A stretch of DNA of 64,000 bases from Methylorubrum thiocyanatum. GTDB lineage: Bacteria; Pseudomonadota; Alphaproteobacteria; Rhizobiales; Beijerinckiaceae. How positions within the stretch are numbered: position 1 is the first letter of the stretch; each line of letters begins with the position of its first letter. Of this stretch, positions 33,344-44,792 are shown one piece after another. Below the pieces are notes generated by a model. It searched no databases. It had not been told where the DNA came from and was given only the letters and a program-made list of their open reading frames with translations. The translations under genes and the position numbers were made by a program. The stretch covers positions 101,272-165,271 of the forward strand of contig JACJIB010000011.1 in the NCBI GenBank assembly GCA_014138645.1, read 5' to 3'.

Positions 33344-36300
33344 ATGAACCCGTCCCGCCTCTTCATCCTGCGACCGGTCGCCACGACGCTGTCGATGCTG
33401 GCGATCCTGATCGTCGGCGCCGTGTCCTACCTGAACCTGCCGGTCTCGGCCCTGCCCGCCGTCGATTACCCGACAATCCAGGTGCAGACCTTCTATCCCG
33501 GCGCCAGCCCGGAGGTGATGACGTCGGCCGTGACCGCGCCGCTGGAGCGGCAGTTCGGCCAGATGGCCAACCTCAACCAGATGTCCTCGCAGAGTTCGGC
33601 GGGGGCCTCGGTCATCACCCTTCAGTTCAACCTCGACATCCCCCTCGATATCGCCGAGCAATCGGTCCAGGCGGCGATCAACGCGGCCGGCAACCTGCTG
33701 CCGACCGACCTGCCGGCGCCGCCGGTCTACGCCAAGGTCAATCCGGCCGACGCGCCGGTGCTGACGCTGGCGCTGACCTCCGCGACGATGCCGCTGACGC
33801 AGGTTCGTGACCTCGCCGAGACCCGCCTCGCCCAGAAGATCAGCCAGATCGCCGGCGTCGGCCTCGTCAGCATGGGCGGCGGCCAGCGCCCGGCGGTGCG
33901 GGTGCGCTTCAATTCCCTGGCGATGGCGGCCTACGGCCTCAACATCGACGACCTGCGCACGACGATCGCCAATCTCAACGTCAACACGCCCAAGGGCAAT
34001 ATCGACGGCCCGACCCAGTCCTACGCCATCAACGCCAACGATCAGGTCCGCGACCCGGCGGTCTACGCCAGTGCGATCATCGCCTATCGCAACGGCGCCC
34101 CGGTCCGCCTGACCGACGTGGCCGAAGTGGTGGACGGGGCCGAGAACACCCGTCTCGGCGCCTGGGCCGACCGCACGCCCGCGGTGATCCTCAACATCCA
34201 GCGCCAGCCCGGCGCCAACGTCATCGACACGGTGGACCGCATCAAGCGGCTGCTGCCGCAGCTCGAAGCGACCATGCCGGCCTCGGTCTCGGTGGCGACG
34301 CTCACCGACCGCACGACGACGATCCGCGCGTCCGTCCACGACGTGCAGTTCGAACTGATGCTCGCCATCGCGCTGGTCGTGATGGTGATCTTCCTGTTCC
34401 TGCGCAGTTTCTCCGCCACGCTGATCCCGAGCCTGTCGGTGCCGCTCTCGCTGATCGGTGCGCTCGCGGCGATGGACGCCTGGGGCTTCTCCCTCGACAA
34501 CCTCTCGCTGATGGCGCTGACCATCGCCACCGGCTTCGTCGTGGACGACGCCATCGTCGTCATCGAGAACATCGCCCGCCACGTCGAGGAGGGCGATAGC
34601 CCGTTCGAGGCGGCGCTGAAGGGCAGCCGCGAGATCGGCTTCACCATCATCTCGCTCACCGTCTCGCTGATCGCGGTGCTGATCCCGCTCCTGTTCATGG
34701 GCGACGTGGTCGGCCGCCTGTTCCGCGAATTCGCGATCACGCTGGCGGCAACCATCGTCATCTCGGCGGTGGTCTCGCTGACCCTCGTGCCGATGCTCTG
34801 CGCGCGCCTGCTCAAGCCCGTCGCGCACGGCGCCGACACGCCGGCCGCCCGCCGCGAGGGGCCGATCGCGCGCTTCGGCCGGCGGCTCAACGACGGCGTC
34901 ATCGCCCTCTACGGCCGGGCGCTTCGCGTCGTTCTGGCCAATCAGGGGCTGACGCTGATCGTCACGCTCGGCACGGTGGCGCTCACCGCCTACCTGTTCG
35001 TGGTGATCCCGAAGGGCTTCTTTCCCGTGCAGGACACGGGCGTGATCCAGGGCATCTCACAGGCCGACCAGAGCGTGTCCTACGAGGCCATGGCGGAGCG
35101 CCAGCAGGCGCTGGCCGACAGGGTGCTGAAGGACCCGGACGTGGCGAGCCTGTCCTCGTTCATCGGCGTCGATGGCCAGAACGTCACCCTCAATTCCGGC
35201 CGCTTCCTCATCAACCTGAAGCCCCGCGAGGCGCGCCAGTCGGATGCCAGCGCGATCATCCGCCGCCTCAACGCGGCGACGAGCACGGTGCCCGGCGTGC
35301 GGCTCTACATGCAGCCGGTGCAGGATCTGACGATCGACACCGCGGTCTCGGCGACGCAGTACCAAGTCATCCTCGAAAACCCGAACCTCGGTGACTTCGA
35401 GACCTGGGTGCCGCGCTACGTCGAGGCGTTGCGCCGTTCGCCGCTGCTGGCCGACGTCACCAGCGACTACCAGGGCAACGGGCTCGCTGCCTACGTCACC
35501 ATCGATCGCGCCACGGCGGGCCGCTACGGCATCACGCCGGCCACGATCGACAACGTGCTCTACGACGCCTTCGGCCAGCGCATCGTCTCGACCATCTTCA
35601 CCCAGTCGAACCAGTACCGGGTGATTTTGGAGGCGAACCCGAAGCTGCACACCACGCTCGCCTCCCTCGACAACCTCTACCTGCCGTCCTCCACCGCGCC
35701 GTCGGGGCAGGTGCCGCTCTCGGCGGTGGCGAAGGTGGAGGAGCGCCGCGCGCCGCTCCTGATCGGTCATCTCGGCCAGTTCCCGGCCACCACGGTCTCG
35801 TTCAACCTCGCCCCGGGCGTCGCCCTCGGGCAGGCGGTGGACGCGTTGGAGACCGCGCGGAAGGAGATCAACCTGCCGGCGAGCTTCAACGTGGTGCCGC
35901 AGGGCTCGGTCTTCGCCTTCGAGTCGGCGCTCTCGAACGAACTGTTCCTCGTCTGTGCCGCGATCGTCACCGTCTACATCGTGCTGGGCGTGCTCTACGA
36001 GAGCTTCATCCACCCGATCACCATCCTCTCCACCCTGCCCTCGGCCGGCATCGGCGCGCTGCTCGGGCTGATGTGGTTCGGGCTCTCGCTCGACATCATC
36101 GCGATCATCGGCATCGTCCTGCTGATCGGCATCGTGAAGAAGAACGCGATCATGATGATTGACTTCGCGCTCCAGGCCGAGCGCGAGGAGGGCAAGGCGC
36201 CGCGCGACGCGATCTACGAGGCCTGCCTGCTGCGCTTCCGCCCGATCCTGATGACGACGCTGGCCGCCCTGTTCGCGGCGGTGCCGATGATCATCGGCTC

Positions 36301-36481
36301 GGGCGTCGGCTCGGAGTTGCGCCAGCCGCTCGGCATCGTCATCGCCGGCGGCCTCATCGTCAGCCAGGTGCTGACGCTGTTCACGACGCCAGTGATCTAT
36401 CTCGCCTTCGACCGGCTGGAGCGGCGCATCACCCGGCGGCGGGAGCGGGACGGGCTGGCTCCGGACGGGGCGGTGCCTTGA
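33344..36481 (+). CDS. mdtB: RND multidrug efflux permease (MdtB-like)
   Basis: A 1045-residue inner-membrane proton-driven pump subunit. Twelve helices with two large periplasmic loops: N-terminus [41 protein letters not shown] is typical of the MdtB/HAE-1 group, the transmembrane relay carries [17 protein letters not shown] (paired aspartates of helix 4), and the C-half has the [16 protein letters not shown] motif. It has normal family length. Its stop overlaps the next permease, supporting a heteromeric MdtB2C-type trimer as in E. coli. Substrate range unknown. Confidence 0.94.
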   Translation: MNPSRLFILRPVATTLSMLAILIVGAVSYLNLPVSALPAVDYPTIQVQTFYPGASPEVMTSAVTAPLERQFGQMANLNQMSSQSSAGASVITLQFNLDIPLDIAEQSVQAAINAAGNLLPTDLPAPPVYAKVNPADAPVLTLALTSATMPLTQVRDLAETRLAQKISQIAGVGLVSMGGGQRPAVRVRFNSLAMAAYGLNIDDLRTTIANLNVNTPKGNIDGPTQSYAINANDQVRDPAVYASAIIAYRNGAPVRLTDVAEVVDGAENTRLGAWADRTPAVILNIQRQPGANVIDTVDRIKRLLPQLEATMPASVSVATLTDRTTTIRASVHDVQFELMLAIALVVMVIFLFLRSFSATLIPSLSVPLSLIGALAAMDAWGFSLDNLSLMALTIATGFVVDDAIVVIENIARHVEEGDSPFEAALKGSREIGFTIISLTVSLIAVLIPLLFMGDVVGRLFREFAITLAATIVISAVVSLTLVPMLCARLLKPVAHGADTPAARREGPIARFGRRLNDGVIALYGRALRVVLANQGLTLIVTLGTVALTAYLFVVIPKGFFPVQDTGVIQGISQADQSVSYEAMAERQQALADRVLKDPDVASLSSFIGVDGQNVTLNSGRFLINLKPREARQSDASAIIRRLNAATSTVPGVRLYMQPVQDLTIDTAVSATQYQVILENPNLGDFETWVPRYVEALRRSPLLADVTSDYQGNGLAAYVTIDRATAGRYGITPATIDNVLYDAFGQRIVSTIFTQSNQYRVILEANPKLHTTLASLDNLYLPSSTAPSGQVPLSAVAKVEERRAPLLIGHLGQFPATTVSFNLAPGVALGQAVDALETARKEINLPASFNVVPQGSVFAFESALSNELFLVCAAIVTVYIVLGVLYESFIHPITILSTLPSAGIGALLGLMWFGLSLDIIAIIGIVLLIGIVKKNAIMMIDFALQAEREEGKAPRDAIYEACLLRFRPILMTTLAALFAAVPMIIGSGVGSELRQPLGIVIAGGLIVSQVLTLFTTPVIYLAFDRLERRITRRRERDGLAPDGAVP

Positions 36482-39400
36482 ACCTCTCCGAACCCTTCAT
36501 CCGCCGCCCGGTCGCGACGACGCTCCTGACCGTCGGCCTGATGCTCGCCGGCCTGTTCGCCTATGTGCGGCTGCCGGTGGCGCCGCTGCCGCAGGTCGAT
36601 TTCCCCGTCATCCTCGTCCAGGCGCAGATGGCCGGGGCCTCGCCGGAGACCATGGCGACGACGGTGGCCGCGCCGCTGGAGCGGCGGCTCGGGGCGATCG
36701 CCGACGTCAACGAGATGACCTCGACGAGTTCCACCGGCACGGTGCGGATCGTCCTGCTGTTCGGCCTCAACCGCGACATCGACGGCGCCGCCCGCGACGT
36801 CCAGGCGGCGATCAACGCCGCCCGCGCCGACCTGCCGACGGCGCTGCGCACCAATCCGACCTACCGCAAGTTCAACCCGGCCGACTCGCCGATCCTCATC
36901 CTCGGCCTGACCTCGGACACCCTGACGCCGGGCCAGCTCTACGATTCCGCCGCGACCATCGTGCAGCAGCGGATGAGTCAGGTCGAGGGTGTCGGCAACG
37001 TCGATATCGGCGGCTCGTCGCTGCCGGCGGTGCGGGTGGAACTCGATCCCACCGCCCTGTTCCACTACGGCATCGGCCTGGAGGGCATTCGCGCGGGGCT
37101 CGCCTCGGCCAATGCCAACTCGCCCAAGGGCGACATCGTCGCGGGCGACCGCCGTTACCAGCTCTACGCCAACGACCAGGGCCGGCAGGCCTCGGACTAT
37201 CGCGACATCGTCGTGGCCTACCGCAACGGCGCCGCCGTGCGGCTGGCCGATGTCGGCGAGGTGGTCGACTCGGTCGAGGACAAGCGCAACCTCGGTCTCG
37301 TCGACGGCAAGCCGGGCGTGATCCTGTTCATCTACAAGCAGCCGGGCTCCAACGTCGTCGAGACGGTGGAGCGGGTGCGCGCGGCGATCCCGCAGGTGCA
37401 GGCGGCGTTGCCGGGCGACATCGACCTCGCCATCTCCGGCGACCGTTCCGCCACGATTCGCGCCTCGCTGGCGAGCACCGAGGAGACGCTGATCATCGCG
37501 GTGATCCTCGTCGTCTTCGTCACGTACATCTTCCTGCGCTCGTGGCGGGCGACGCTGATCCCGGCGGTGGCGGTGCCGATTTCGATCATCGGCACCTTCG
37601 CCGCGATGTGGCTGCTCGATTACTCCCTCGACATCCTGTCGCTGATGGCGCTCATCATCGCGACCGGCTTCGTCGTGGACGACGCCATCGTCGTCTTGGA
37701 GAACATCCAGCGCCACATTGAGGCGGGCAAGCCGCGGGTCGAGGCCGCCCTGCTCGGCGCCCGCGAGGTCGGCTTCACCGTCGTCTCGATGAGCCTGTCG
37801 CTCATCGCCGTGTTCCTGCCGATCCTGCTGATGGGCGGCATCGTCGGCCGCCTGTTCCGGGAATTCGCGGTCACCCTGTCGATGGCGATCCTCGTCTCGC
37901 TCGTGCTGTCGCTCACGACGACGCCGATGATGTGCGCGCTGCTCCTCAAGCCGGAAGCGGAGATGCATGCGGGCAAGCGCCCCAACCTCCTCTTGCGGAT
38001 GCTGGAGGGCGGCTTCGACGCGCTGCTGCGGGGCTACGAGCGCAGCCTTGGCTTCGCGCTGCGCCACCGCCGCCTGACGGCGCTCAGCGTGTTCATCGCG
38101 ATCGGGCTGACGGTCTACGGCTACATCATCGTGCCGAAGGGCTTCTTCCCCGATCAGGATACCGGCCAGCTCATGGGCGGCATCCAGGCCGACCAGCGCA
38201 TCTCGTTCCAGTCGATGAAGGACAAGCTGGAGCGGGCGAGTGCCATCGTGCAGGCGGACCCGGCGGTGGAGAGCATCGTCGGCTTCACCGGCGGGCGCGG
38301 CACCAACTCCGCCAACGTCTTCGTCGGGCTCAAGCCCCTGGGCCAGCGCGATCCCATCGAAAAGGTGATGAACCGGCTGCGGCCCAAGCTCGCCCAGGTC
38401 GCGGGCGCGCGGCTGTTCCTGTTCCCGCGTCAGGACCTGAGGATGGGTGGGCGCCAGAGCTTCGCCCAGTACCAGTACACGCTCCAGGGCGACACCGCGG
38501 CCGAGCTCTACGCCGCGTCGCCCAAGCTCCTGCAGGCGCTGCAGAAGCGCACCGACATCTTCGCCGACGTGACCTCCGACCAGCAGGAAGGCGGCCTGGA
38601 AAGCCGCCTCGTGATCGACCGGCCGACCGCCTTCCGCTACGGCATCACGCCGGACCAGATCGACAACACCCTCTACGACGCCTTCGGCCAGCGGCAGGTC
38701 TCGACGATCTACAACCCGCTCAACCAGTACCACGTGGTGATGGAGATCGCGCCGCGTTACCTGCAGAACCCGGAAGTGCTGAAGACGATCTACGTCTCGA
38801 CCACCGGCGGACGGGCGCGGGGCTCGGCCACCACCAATGCGGTTGCCGGCACGGTGGAGGGGGGCGGCACGACCACCGCCTCACAGGCCTCGACCTCCGG
38901 CACCTCCACCACCGACACCGCCGCGACCATCGCCGCCGATTCCGCGCGCAACGCCGCCTCCAACGCCATCGCCGCGAGCCGCGGCAGCGCCTCGTCGAGC
39001 GCGCCGGTGTCGAGCGCCAAGGAGACGATGGTGCCGCTCTCGGCCTTCGCGCATTTCGAGACCGGCAACGCCCCGGTCCAGGTGGCGCATCAGGGCCTGT
39101 TCGTCGCGACGACGATCTCGTTCAACCTCGTGCCCGGCAAGAGCCTGGGCGAGGCCACCGCCGTGATCAACCAGACCATGCTCGACCTGCAATTGCCGCA
39201 GACGATCCACGGCGAGTTCGCGGGCGCGGCCAAGAGCTATCAGGAATCGTCCTCGCGCCAGCCGCTGCTGATCCTGGCGGCGCTGCTGGCCGTCTACGCC
39301 GTGCTCGGAATCCTCTACGAGAGCTACGTGCACCCGCTGACGATTCTCTCGACGCTGCCCTCGGCCGGCATCGGCGCCATCGTCGCCCTGCTCTCCACCG

Positions 39401-39792
39401 GCACCGAGTTCACCATCATCGCCCTGATCGCGGTGTTCCTGCTGATTGGCATCGTGAAGAAGAACGCCATCCTGATGATCGACTTCGCCATCGATGCGGA
39501 ACGCCGCCGCGGCCTGACGCCGGCCGAGGCGATCCACGAGGCCTGCCTCCTGCGCTTCCGCCCGATCATGATGACGACGCTCGCCGCCCTGCTCGGCGCG
39601 GCCCCGCTCATCATCGCCGGCGGCGAGGGCGCGGAGCTGCGCCGGCCCCTCGGGATCGCGATCGTCGGTGGACTCATCGTCAGCCAGATCCTGACCCTCT
39701 ACACGACCCCGGTCGTCTACCTGTATCTCGACCGTCTCCGGCTCTGGGTGAAGCGTCGCCGGGGCGGACCCGCGACGGTGCCGGCCGAGTGA
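36478..39792 (+). CDS. mdtC: RND multidrug efflux permease (MdtC-like) with low-complexity insertion
   Basis: A 1104-residue second RND subunit starting at a TTG that overlaps the mdtB-like stop. Helix-4 motif [17 protein letters not shown] and [16 protein letters not shown] are intact. It is about 75 residues longer than usual because an Ala/Ser/Thr/Gly-rich stretch (about residues 772-848; DNA 38791-39020) is inserted between IYVSTTGG and [11 protein letters not shown] in the C-terminal periplasmic porter/docking region, where the partner has only a few residues. Reading frame and motifs on both sides are intact, so the protein is not broken. It should pair with the preceding permease. Confidence 0.94.
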   Translation: MNLSEPFIRRPVATTLLTVGLMLAGLFAYVRLPVAPLPQVDFPVILVQAQMAGASPETMATTVAAPLERRLGAIADVNEMTSTSSTGTVRIVLLFGLNRDIDGAARDVQAAINAARADLPTALRTNPTYRKFNPADSPILILGLTSDTLTPGQLYDSAATIVQQRMSQVEGVGNVDIGGSSLPAVRVELDPTALFHYGIGLEGIRAGLASANANSPKGDIVAGDRRYQLYANDQGRQASDYRDIVVAYRNGAAVRLADVGEVVDSVEDKRNLGLVDGKPGVILFIYKQPGSNVVETVERVRAAIPQVQAALPGDIDLAISGDRSATIRASLASTEETLIIAVILVVFVTYIFLRSWRATLIPAVAVPISIIGTFAAMWLLDYSLDILSLMALIIATGFVVDDAIVVLENIQRHIEAGKPRVEAALLGAREVGFTVVSMSLSLIAVFLPILLMGGIVGRLFREFAVTLSMAILVSLVLSLTTTPMMCALLLKPEAEMHAGKRPNLLLRMLEGGFDALLRGYERSLGFALRHRRLTALSVFIAIGLTVYGYIIVPKGFFPDQDTGQLMGGIQADQRISFQSMKDKLERASAIVQADPAVESIVGFTGGRGTNSANVFVGLKPLGQRDPIEKVMNRLRPKLAQVAGARLFLFPRQDLRMGGRQSFAQYQYTLQGDTAAELYAASPKLLQALQKRTDIFADVTSDQQEGGLESRLVIDRPTAFRYGITPDQIDNTLYDAFGQRQVSTIYNPLNQYHVVMEIAPRYLQNPEVLKTIYVSTTGGRARGSATTNAVAGTVEGGGTTTASQASTSGTSTTDTAATIAADSARNAASNAIAASRGSASSSAPVSSAKETMVPLSAFAHFETGNAPVQVAHQGLFVATTISFNLVPGKSLGEATAVINQTMLDLQLPQTIHGEFAGAAKSYQESSSRQPLLILAALLAVYAVLGILYESYVHPLTILSTLPSAGIGAIVALLSTGTEFTIIALIAVFLLIGIVKKNAILMIDFAIDAERRRGLTPAEAIHEACLLRFRPIMMTTLAALLGAAPLIIAGGEGAELRRPLGIAIVGGLIVSQILTLYTTPVVYLYLDRLRLWVKRRRGGPATVPAE

Positions 39793-39805
39793 GGATGGTT
39801 GTTTC

Positions 39806-41353
39806 GTGATCCGTGACTTGCGCGAAAGCCGCCCGCCGCGCGCGGGAGCGGGAGGGTGTGCGGCCCTGCTGCGTCTCGCGGGCGCCGCCGCGCTGGCGGC
39901 GACCACCTCCGGCTGTCTCGTCGGCCCCGACTATTCGCGCCCCTCCGTCGAGACACCGCTCGGCTTCAAGCAGGGCGGCATGCGCGAGGACAGCCTCGCC
40001 TACGTCCAGGCGCAGAAGGGCTGGCGACCGGCGGTGCCGAACGACGCGGCCGCGCGCGGCGACTGGTGGCGCGTCTTCAACGATCCGACGCTCGACCGGC
40101 TGATCCGCTCCATCGACGTCGACAACCAGAACCTCCGCGCCCAGGTCGCGGTCTACGATCAGGCCCGTGCCCTGGTCGCGCAGGCCCGCGCCGCGCTGTT
40201 CCCCACGGTGATCGGCGCGCCGGGCATCACCCGTTCGCGGGCGCTCGGGGCCGAGCGGACCACCGTCTCGCTCCAGGGGCAGGCGAGCTGGGAGCTCGAT
40301 CTGTTCGGCGGCATCCGCCGCCAGATCGAGAGCGACGTGGCCTCCGCCCAGGCCTCGGCCGCCGACCTCGCCCTGGTGCGCCTCAGCCTCCAGGCGGAAC
40401 TGGCGACCAACTACCTTCAACTGCGCTACCAGGATTCGCTCAAGCGCGTGCTGGAGGAGAATGTCGAAGGGTTCAAGCGCAGCCTCAGTATCGCCGAGAA
40501 CCAGTACAACGCCGGCGTCGCCGCCCGTTCCGACGTCATCACTGCGCAGACGCAGCTCCAGACGACGCAGGCCTCGCTGATCGCCGTCGATCTTCAGCGC
40601 GCGACCTTCGAGCACGCGGTGGCGATCCTCACCGGGCGACCGCCCTCCGAGGTCAAGCTGCCGTTCGCGCCCCTGCCGGTCCGTCCGCCCGCGGTGCCGG
40701 TCGGCATCCCCTCGGATCTCCTCGAGCGCCGGCCCGACATCGCCGGGGCCGAGCGGCTGGTGCAGGCGCAGAGCGAGCAGATCGGCGTGGCGGTCTCCGC
40801 CTTCTTCCCCACGGTGACGCTCTCCGCCTCGGGCGGCATCTCGGGCGCGACCAGCAACGGCGTGTTCTCGGCGGCCAACAGGGTCTGGTCGATCGCCGCC
40901 AACGGCAGCCAAGTGTTCTTCGACGGCGGCGCGCGCGCGGCGGTGCTGCAGACGGCGCGCGCCGCCTACGAGGCGGCGGTGGCCAATTACCGCCAGACGG
41001 TGCTGACCGCCTTCGGCGAGGTCGAGAACGGGCTGGCCGGTGTGCGGATCCTCGGCCGGCAGCAGGCCAAGCAGGACGAGGCGGTCGCCTCGGCCCGGCG
41101 CGCGGTCGAGATCACGCTCAACGAGTACCGGGCCGGCACGCAGAACTACACCACCGTGGTCACCGCGCAGGCGCTCCTCATCAACAACGAGGTCACCGCG
41201 CTCCAGATTCGCCTGAACCGCTTCACCACCGCCGTGGCGCTGATCCGGGCGCTGGGCGGCGGCTGGGATGCCCGCTCGCTGCCGACCGGCGAGGAGCTGA
41301 AGGGCGTGCGCCTGCCGATCGACGGCGGCTCGGCCGTCCGCACCGACGAGTAG
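39806..41353 (+). CDS. Outer-membrane efflux lipoprotein, NodT/OprM family
   Basis: A 515-residue TolC-superfamily channel. GTG start, signal peptide with lipobox AATTSGC (acylated Cys37), then LVGPDYSRPSVETP typical of NodT proteins, and two OEP repeats with coiled-coil alpha-barrel helices (ELATNYLQLRYQDSLKRVLEENVEGFKRSLSIAENQYNAGV; LNEYRAGTQNYTTVVTAQALL). It completes the tripartite pump with the adaptor and two permeases, only 13 bases downstream. It has a conserved ERRPDIAGAE segment between the repeats. Confidence 0.94.
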   Translation: MIRDLRESRPPRAGAGGCAALLRLAGAAALAATTSGCLVGPDYSRPSVETPLGFKQGGMREDSLAYVQAQKGWRPAVPNDAAARGDWWRVFNDPTLDRLIRSIDVDNQNLRAQVAVYDQARALVAQARAALFPTVIGAPGITRSRALGAERTTVSLQGQASWELDLFGGIRRQIESDVASAQASAADLALVRLSLQAELATNYLQLRYQDSLKRVLEENVEGFKRSLSIAENQYNAGVAARSDVITAQTQLQTTQASLIAVDLQRATFEHAVAILTGRPPSEVKLPFAPLPVRPPAVPVGIPSDLLERRPDIAGAERLVQAQSEQIGVAVSAFFPTVTLSASGGISGATSNGVFSAANRVWSIAANGSQVFFDGGARAAVLQTARAAYEAAVANYRQTVLTAFGEVENGLAGVRILGRQQAKQDEAVASARRAVEITLNEYRAGTQNYTTVVTAQALLINNEVTALQIRLNRFTTAVALIRALGGGWDARSLPTGEELKGVRLPIDGGSAVRTDE

Positions 41354-41395
41354 GACCGGCGAGGGGGCCGGCGGTCCGAGCAGGGCAGCTCAGCC

Positions 41396-41420
41396 GGAAC
41401 ATGGACAGCCCGGCTCTGTT
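41396..41420 (+). promoter_or_regulatory. EcfG-like promoter upstream of zwf (one mismatch)
   Basis: GGAAC (41396-41400), 16-base spacer, TGTT (41417-41420), against consensus GGAAC-N16/17-CGTT. It lies 55 bases before the zwf ATG, a plausible distance, but the -10 has one mismatch, so support is moderate. Confidence 0.4.
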
Positions 41421-41474
41421 GAAACGGGGATTTTCGCGGCCGGCCCGCCGCCGGCCGGCAGCCCCGGATGGTCC

Positions 41475-42998
41475 ATGCCCGACGCCTGCGTTCACGACAC
41501 GCCCGACACGCCGCAGGCTCCGCCCTGCACCCTCGTGATCTTCGGGGCCGGCGGCGACCTCACCAAACGCCTGCTGATGCCCGCCCTCTACAATCTCGCG
41601 GGCGGCGGGCTGCTCGACGAGAGATTCTCCGTCCTCGGCGTCGATCACAACCCGCTCACCGACGACGGTTGGCGCGACGATCTCACGAAGACGATGGACT
41701 CCTTCACCAAGGATCCCTCCGCCGAGTTCCATGCCGAGCGGATCGATCCGCGGCCCTGGGGCTTCGTCCGCGACCGCCTGCACGTGATGCAGGGCGATTT
41801 TTCCGACGAGGCGACCTTCAAGGATCTCGCCGGGCGCCTCACCGGCAACGTCGTGTTCTACCTCGCGGTCTCCGCCCGCTTCTTCGGACCGGTGGTCGAG
41901 GGCCTCGGCAAGGCGGGCCTGCTCAAGCAGACCGACGATGCCTTCCGCCGCGTCATCATCGAGAAGCCGTTCGGCTCGGATCTCGCCTCGGCGAAGGCGC
42001 TTAACCAGACGATCCTGGCGCAGGGCGAGGAGGGCCAGTTCTATCGGATCGACCATTTCCTCGGGAAGGAGACGGTGCAGAGCCTTCTGGCGATCCGCTT
42101 CGCCAACGCGATGCTGGAGCCGATCTGGCGGCGCGACTATGTCGATCACGTCGAGATCACCGCCGCCGAGACGATCGGCGTCGAGGAGCGCGGCCGCTTC
42201 TACGAGCCCACGGGCGCGCTGCGGGACATGGTGCCCAACCACCTGTTCCAGCTCCTCACCATGGTGGCGATGGAGCCTCCGGGCTCGTTCGACGCCGAGG
42301 CCGTGCGCGACGAGAAGACGAGGCTGGTCACCGCGATCCGCCCGGTTGCGCCGGAGAACGCGGTGCGCGGCCAGTACGCGGCGGGACGCGAGGCGGGCAA
42401 GGATGTCCCGGCCTACCGCAATGAGCCGGACGTGGCCGAGGATTCGCGGACCGAGACCTACGTGGCTCTCAAGCTCGAAATCGAGAACGAGCGCTGGTCC
42501 GGCGTGCCGTTCTTCCTGCGGACCGGCAAGCGGTTGGCGGACCGGCGCACCGAGATCGCGGTGCATTTCAAGCCGGCGCCGTTCACGCTGTTCCGTGGGA
42601 CGGATGGCAGCGACCTCGCCCCCAACGTCATGCGGTTGCGCATCGACCCGAAGCCTGGCTCGGCCACGCATCTCAACGTGAAGCGGCCCGGGCCGCAGAT
42701 GCACCTCGCCGTCATCGAGACGGGCTTCTGCTACGGCGACTTCTTCGATCCGGCACCGACCGTCGGCTACGAGACGCTGATCTACGACTGCATGATGGGC
42801 GATCCGACCCTGTTCCAGCGCGCCGACACCATCGAGGCGAGCTGGGCCGCCGTCGACCCGCTGATCCAGGCCTGGAAGGACGCGCCGGTCTGCTTCTATC
42901 CGGCGGGGGCGCCCGGGCCGAAGGAGGCGGACGATCTGCTCGCCCGGGACGGGCGGTCATGGCTGCCGCTGGGGGATGCCAAAACGGAAGACGTCTGA
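41475..42998 (+). CDS. zwf: Glucose-6-phosphate 1-dehydrogenase
   Basis: A 507-residue NADP-linked enzyme making 6-phosphogluconolactone and NADPH. Nucleotide-binding motif LVIFGAGGDLTKRLLMPALYNL, active site YRIDHFLGKETVQSLLAIRFAN (catalytic His and Lys), RIIIEKPFG-type VIIEKPFGSDL and the structural PFFLRTGKRL are all present. Full family length. It is monocistronic here; no pgl or edd follows. It converges on leuB over a perfect palindrome. Confidence 0.96.
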   Translation: MPDACVHDTPDTPQAPPCTLVIFGAGGDLTKRLLMPALYNLAGGGLLDERFSVLGVDHNPLTDDGWRDDLTKTMDSFTKDPSAEFHAERIDPRPWGFVRDRLHVMQGDFSDEATFKDLAGRLTGNVVFYLAVSARFFGPVVEGLGKAGLLKQTDDAFRRVIIEKPFGSDLASAKALNQTILAQGEEGQFYRIDHFLGKETVQSLLAIRFANAMLEPIWRRDYVDHVEITAAETIGVEERGRFYEPTGALRDMVPNHLFQLLTMVAMEPPGSFDAEAVRDEKTRLVTAIRPVAPENAVRGQYAAGREAGKDVPAYRNEPDVAEDSRTETYVALKLEIENERWSGVPFFLRTGKRLADRRTEIAVHFKPAPFTLFRGTDGSDLAPNVMRLRIDPKPGSATHLNVKRPGPQMHLAVIETGFCYGDFFDPAPTVGYETLIYDCMMGDPTLFQRADTIEASWAAVDPLIQAWKDAPVCFYPAGAPGPKEADDLLARDGRSWLPLGDAKTEDV

Positions 42999-43010
42999 AC
43001 GAGCGACGTT

Positions 43011-43036
43011 CCCTCTCCCCGCGCGGGGAGAGGGAG
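43011..43036. terminator. Perfect 26-bp palindrome between convergent zwf and leuB
   Basis: Arms TCCCTCTCCCCGC and GCGGGGAGAGGGA with no spacer. It is equally placed for both genes and has no T-run. CCCTCTCCCC-type palindromes are frequent between genes in Rhizobiales, so it is probably a dispersed repeat used as a bidirectional transcript end. Confidence 0.6.
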
Positions 43037-43059
43037 CGCGGATCGTACGGGAACGGCCC

Positions 43060-44169
43060 TCAGCCGGCCTGCGTCTCCAGCTCGCGCAGGATCGCGTCGC
43101 CCATCTCGGCGGTGCTGATCGGGGTCTGGCCCTCGCCGACGATGTCGCGGGTGCGGGCGCCCGCGGCGAGCGCGCGGGTGATCGCGCCCTCGACGAGGTC
43201 GGCGGCCTCCCCCAGACCGAAGGAGTAGCGCAGGCACATGGCGAGCGAGCCGATCATCGCGATCGGGTTCGCAAAACCCTTTCCGGCGATGTCGGGCGCC
43301 GAGCCGTGCACCGGCTCGTAGAGCGCCTTGCGGGTTCCGCGGGCGTCGGTCGCGCCGAGCGAGGCCGAGGGCAGCATGCCGAGCGAGCCGGTGAGCATCG
43401 CCGCGACGTCCGAGAGCACGTCGCCGAACAGGTTGTCGGTCACGAGAACGTCGAACTGCTTGGGGCGCCGCACGAGCTGCATGGCGCAGTTGTCGGCGAG
43501 CACGTGCTCCAGCTCCACCTCGGCGTAGTGCTCGGCATGGACCTTCGTCACGACGTCCTTCCACAGGACGCCGGTCTTCATCACGTTGTTCTTCTCGGCC
43601 GAGGCGACCCGGCCCGAGCGCTTGCGGGCGAGGTCGAAGGCCACATGCGCGATCCGCTCGATCTCGGCGGTGGTGTAGACCTGCGTATCGACCGCCCGCT
43701 TCGAGCCGTCCTCAAGGGTGGTGATCTCCTTCGGCTCGCCGAAATAGACGCCGCCCGTGAGTTCGCGCACGATCATGATGTCGAGACCCTCGACCAGCTC
43801 GCGCTTCAGCGCCGAGGCGTCGGCGAGCGCCGGGTAGCAGATCGCCGGGCGCAGGTTGGCGAACAGGCCCAGATCCTTGCGCAGGCGCAGCAGCCCGGCC
43901 TCGGGGCGGATGTCGTAGGCGACACCGTTCCACTTCGGCCCGCCGACCGCGCCGAGCAGGATCGCATCCGCCGCGTCGGCACGGGCGAGCGTCTCGTCGG
44001 CGAGGGGCTTGCCGTGGACGTCGATCGCCGCGCCGCCGACGAGGTCGCGCTCGGTCTCGAAATCGGCGAGGCCGGCGCGCTTGAGCCAGCCGACGACCTT
44101 CTCGACCTCGGCCATCACCTCGGGGCCGATGCCGTCGCCGGGCAGGAGCAGAAGCTTGTAAGTGGTCAT
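43060..44169 (-). CDS. leuB: 3-isopropylmalate dehydrogenase
   Basis: A 369-residue NAD-dependent decarboxylating dehydrogenase of leucine synthesis. It begins [20 protein letters not shown], and carries [12 protein letters not shown], the substrate arginines in [33 protein letters not shown], the catalytic Lys/Asp in [27 protein letters not shown] and [20 protein letters not shown]. Length and motifs are standard. The ATG at 44169 fits; the open frame extending upstream is not coding. leuCD are not adjacent, as usual. Confidence 0.97.
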   Translation of the reverse strand: MTTYKLLLLPGDGIGPEVMAEVEKVVGWLKRAGLADFETERDLVGGAAIDVHGKPLADETLARADAADAILLGAVGGPKWNGVAYDIRPEAGLLRLRKDLGLFANLRPAICYPALADASALKRELVEGLDIMIVRELTGGVYFGEPKEITTLEDGSKRAVDTQVYTTAEIERIAHVAFDLARKRSGRVASAEKNNVMKTGVLWKDVVTKVHAEHYAEVELEHVLADNCAMQLVRRPKQFDVLVTDNLFGDVLSDVAAMLTGSLGMLPSASLGATDARGTRKALYEPVHGSAPDIAGKGFANPIAMIGSLAMCLRYSFGLGEAADLVEGAITRALAAGARTRDIVGEGQTPISTAEMGDAILRELETQAG

Positions 44170-44314
44170 GGGGCGGGCTCCGGGCTGTTCGCGCGGCGCC
44201 CCGCGCAGGGGCGCATCGTGCCCGGGGGCTCTATCGGCGCGGCTTGGCGGCCGCAAGTCCACGGCAAGCCCGCCGCGCGGCTCCCTCGAGACCCCGGCGC
44301 CGTCAGCCCGCCCG

Positions 44315-44626
44315 TCAGCCCGCCCGCTTGGCCGAGCGGAACGGGCGCAGCATCCAGGCCATGCGCCCGACCTCGTCCTCCTCGCGCCGACGGCTCGCCC
44401 GATCCGGGGCGGAGGTGCCGATCTCGTGCACGATCTGCCCGAGCAGCGGCGGCAGTTCCTGGCCGTACTCGTCCAGCAGCACCGCGGCGTCGAGCAGGGC
44501 CTGGATCTGATCGTCGGGGATCGGACGGCTCATGATCTGCGCATCGAGCGCTTGGTCGGCCAGGAGCGTCGCGAGGCGCGAGACCTCCGACAGGCCGGCG
44601 GGTGGTGCGGAAAGACCGCTGCTCAT
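44315..44626 (-). CDS. Small conserved-looking cytoplasmic protein, unknown function
   Basis: A 103-residue frame from an ATG at 44626 with a GAGAGGG ribosome site. It is mostly helical and acidic ([36 protein letters not shown]), with a basic C-terminus ([16 protein letters not shown]). No signal peptide, membrane helix or family recognised. It lies upstream of leuB on the same strand, with 145 bases between. The frame, start and coding-type third positions support a real gene. Confidence 0.65.
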   Translation of the reverse strand: MSSGLSAPPAGLSEVSRLATLLADQALDAQIMSRPIPDDQIQALLDAAVLLDEYGQELPPLLGQIVHEIGTSAPDRASRRREEDEVGRMAWMLRPFRSAKRAG

Positions 44627-44792
44627 CGATGGAGGCCCTCTCGAACGATCGGAGGCACAGGATAATCCGGTTTTGGTGAGCCAATCGTTTCACTGGATCG
44701 TTTGGTTCCGTCCAAGCCGGCGCCCCGACTGGGCTGTGCATCGGCGCATGCGCCGGTCTCCCCTCGGGACGCCGATGTTCTAAGGTACGGCC

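Noticed and set aside
31640-34828. Minus-strand open frame of more than 1000 codons opposite the RND adaptor and permease genes
   Set aside because: Composition is dominated by Arg, His, Asp and Gly without any domain, and it exactly mirrors the codon pattern of the real pump genes; a by-product of high GC content.
36397-38733. Long minus-strand frame opposite the MdtC-like gene
   Set aside because: Mirror of a real membrane-protein gene, without start context or domains.
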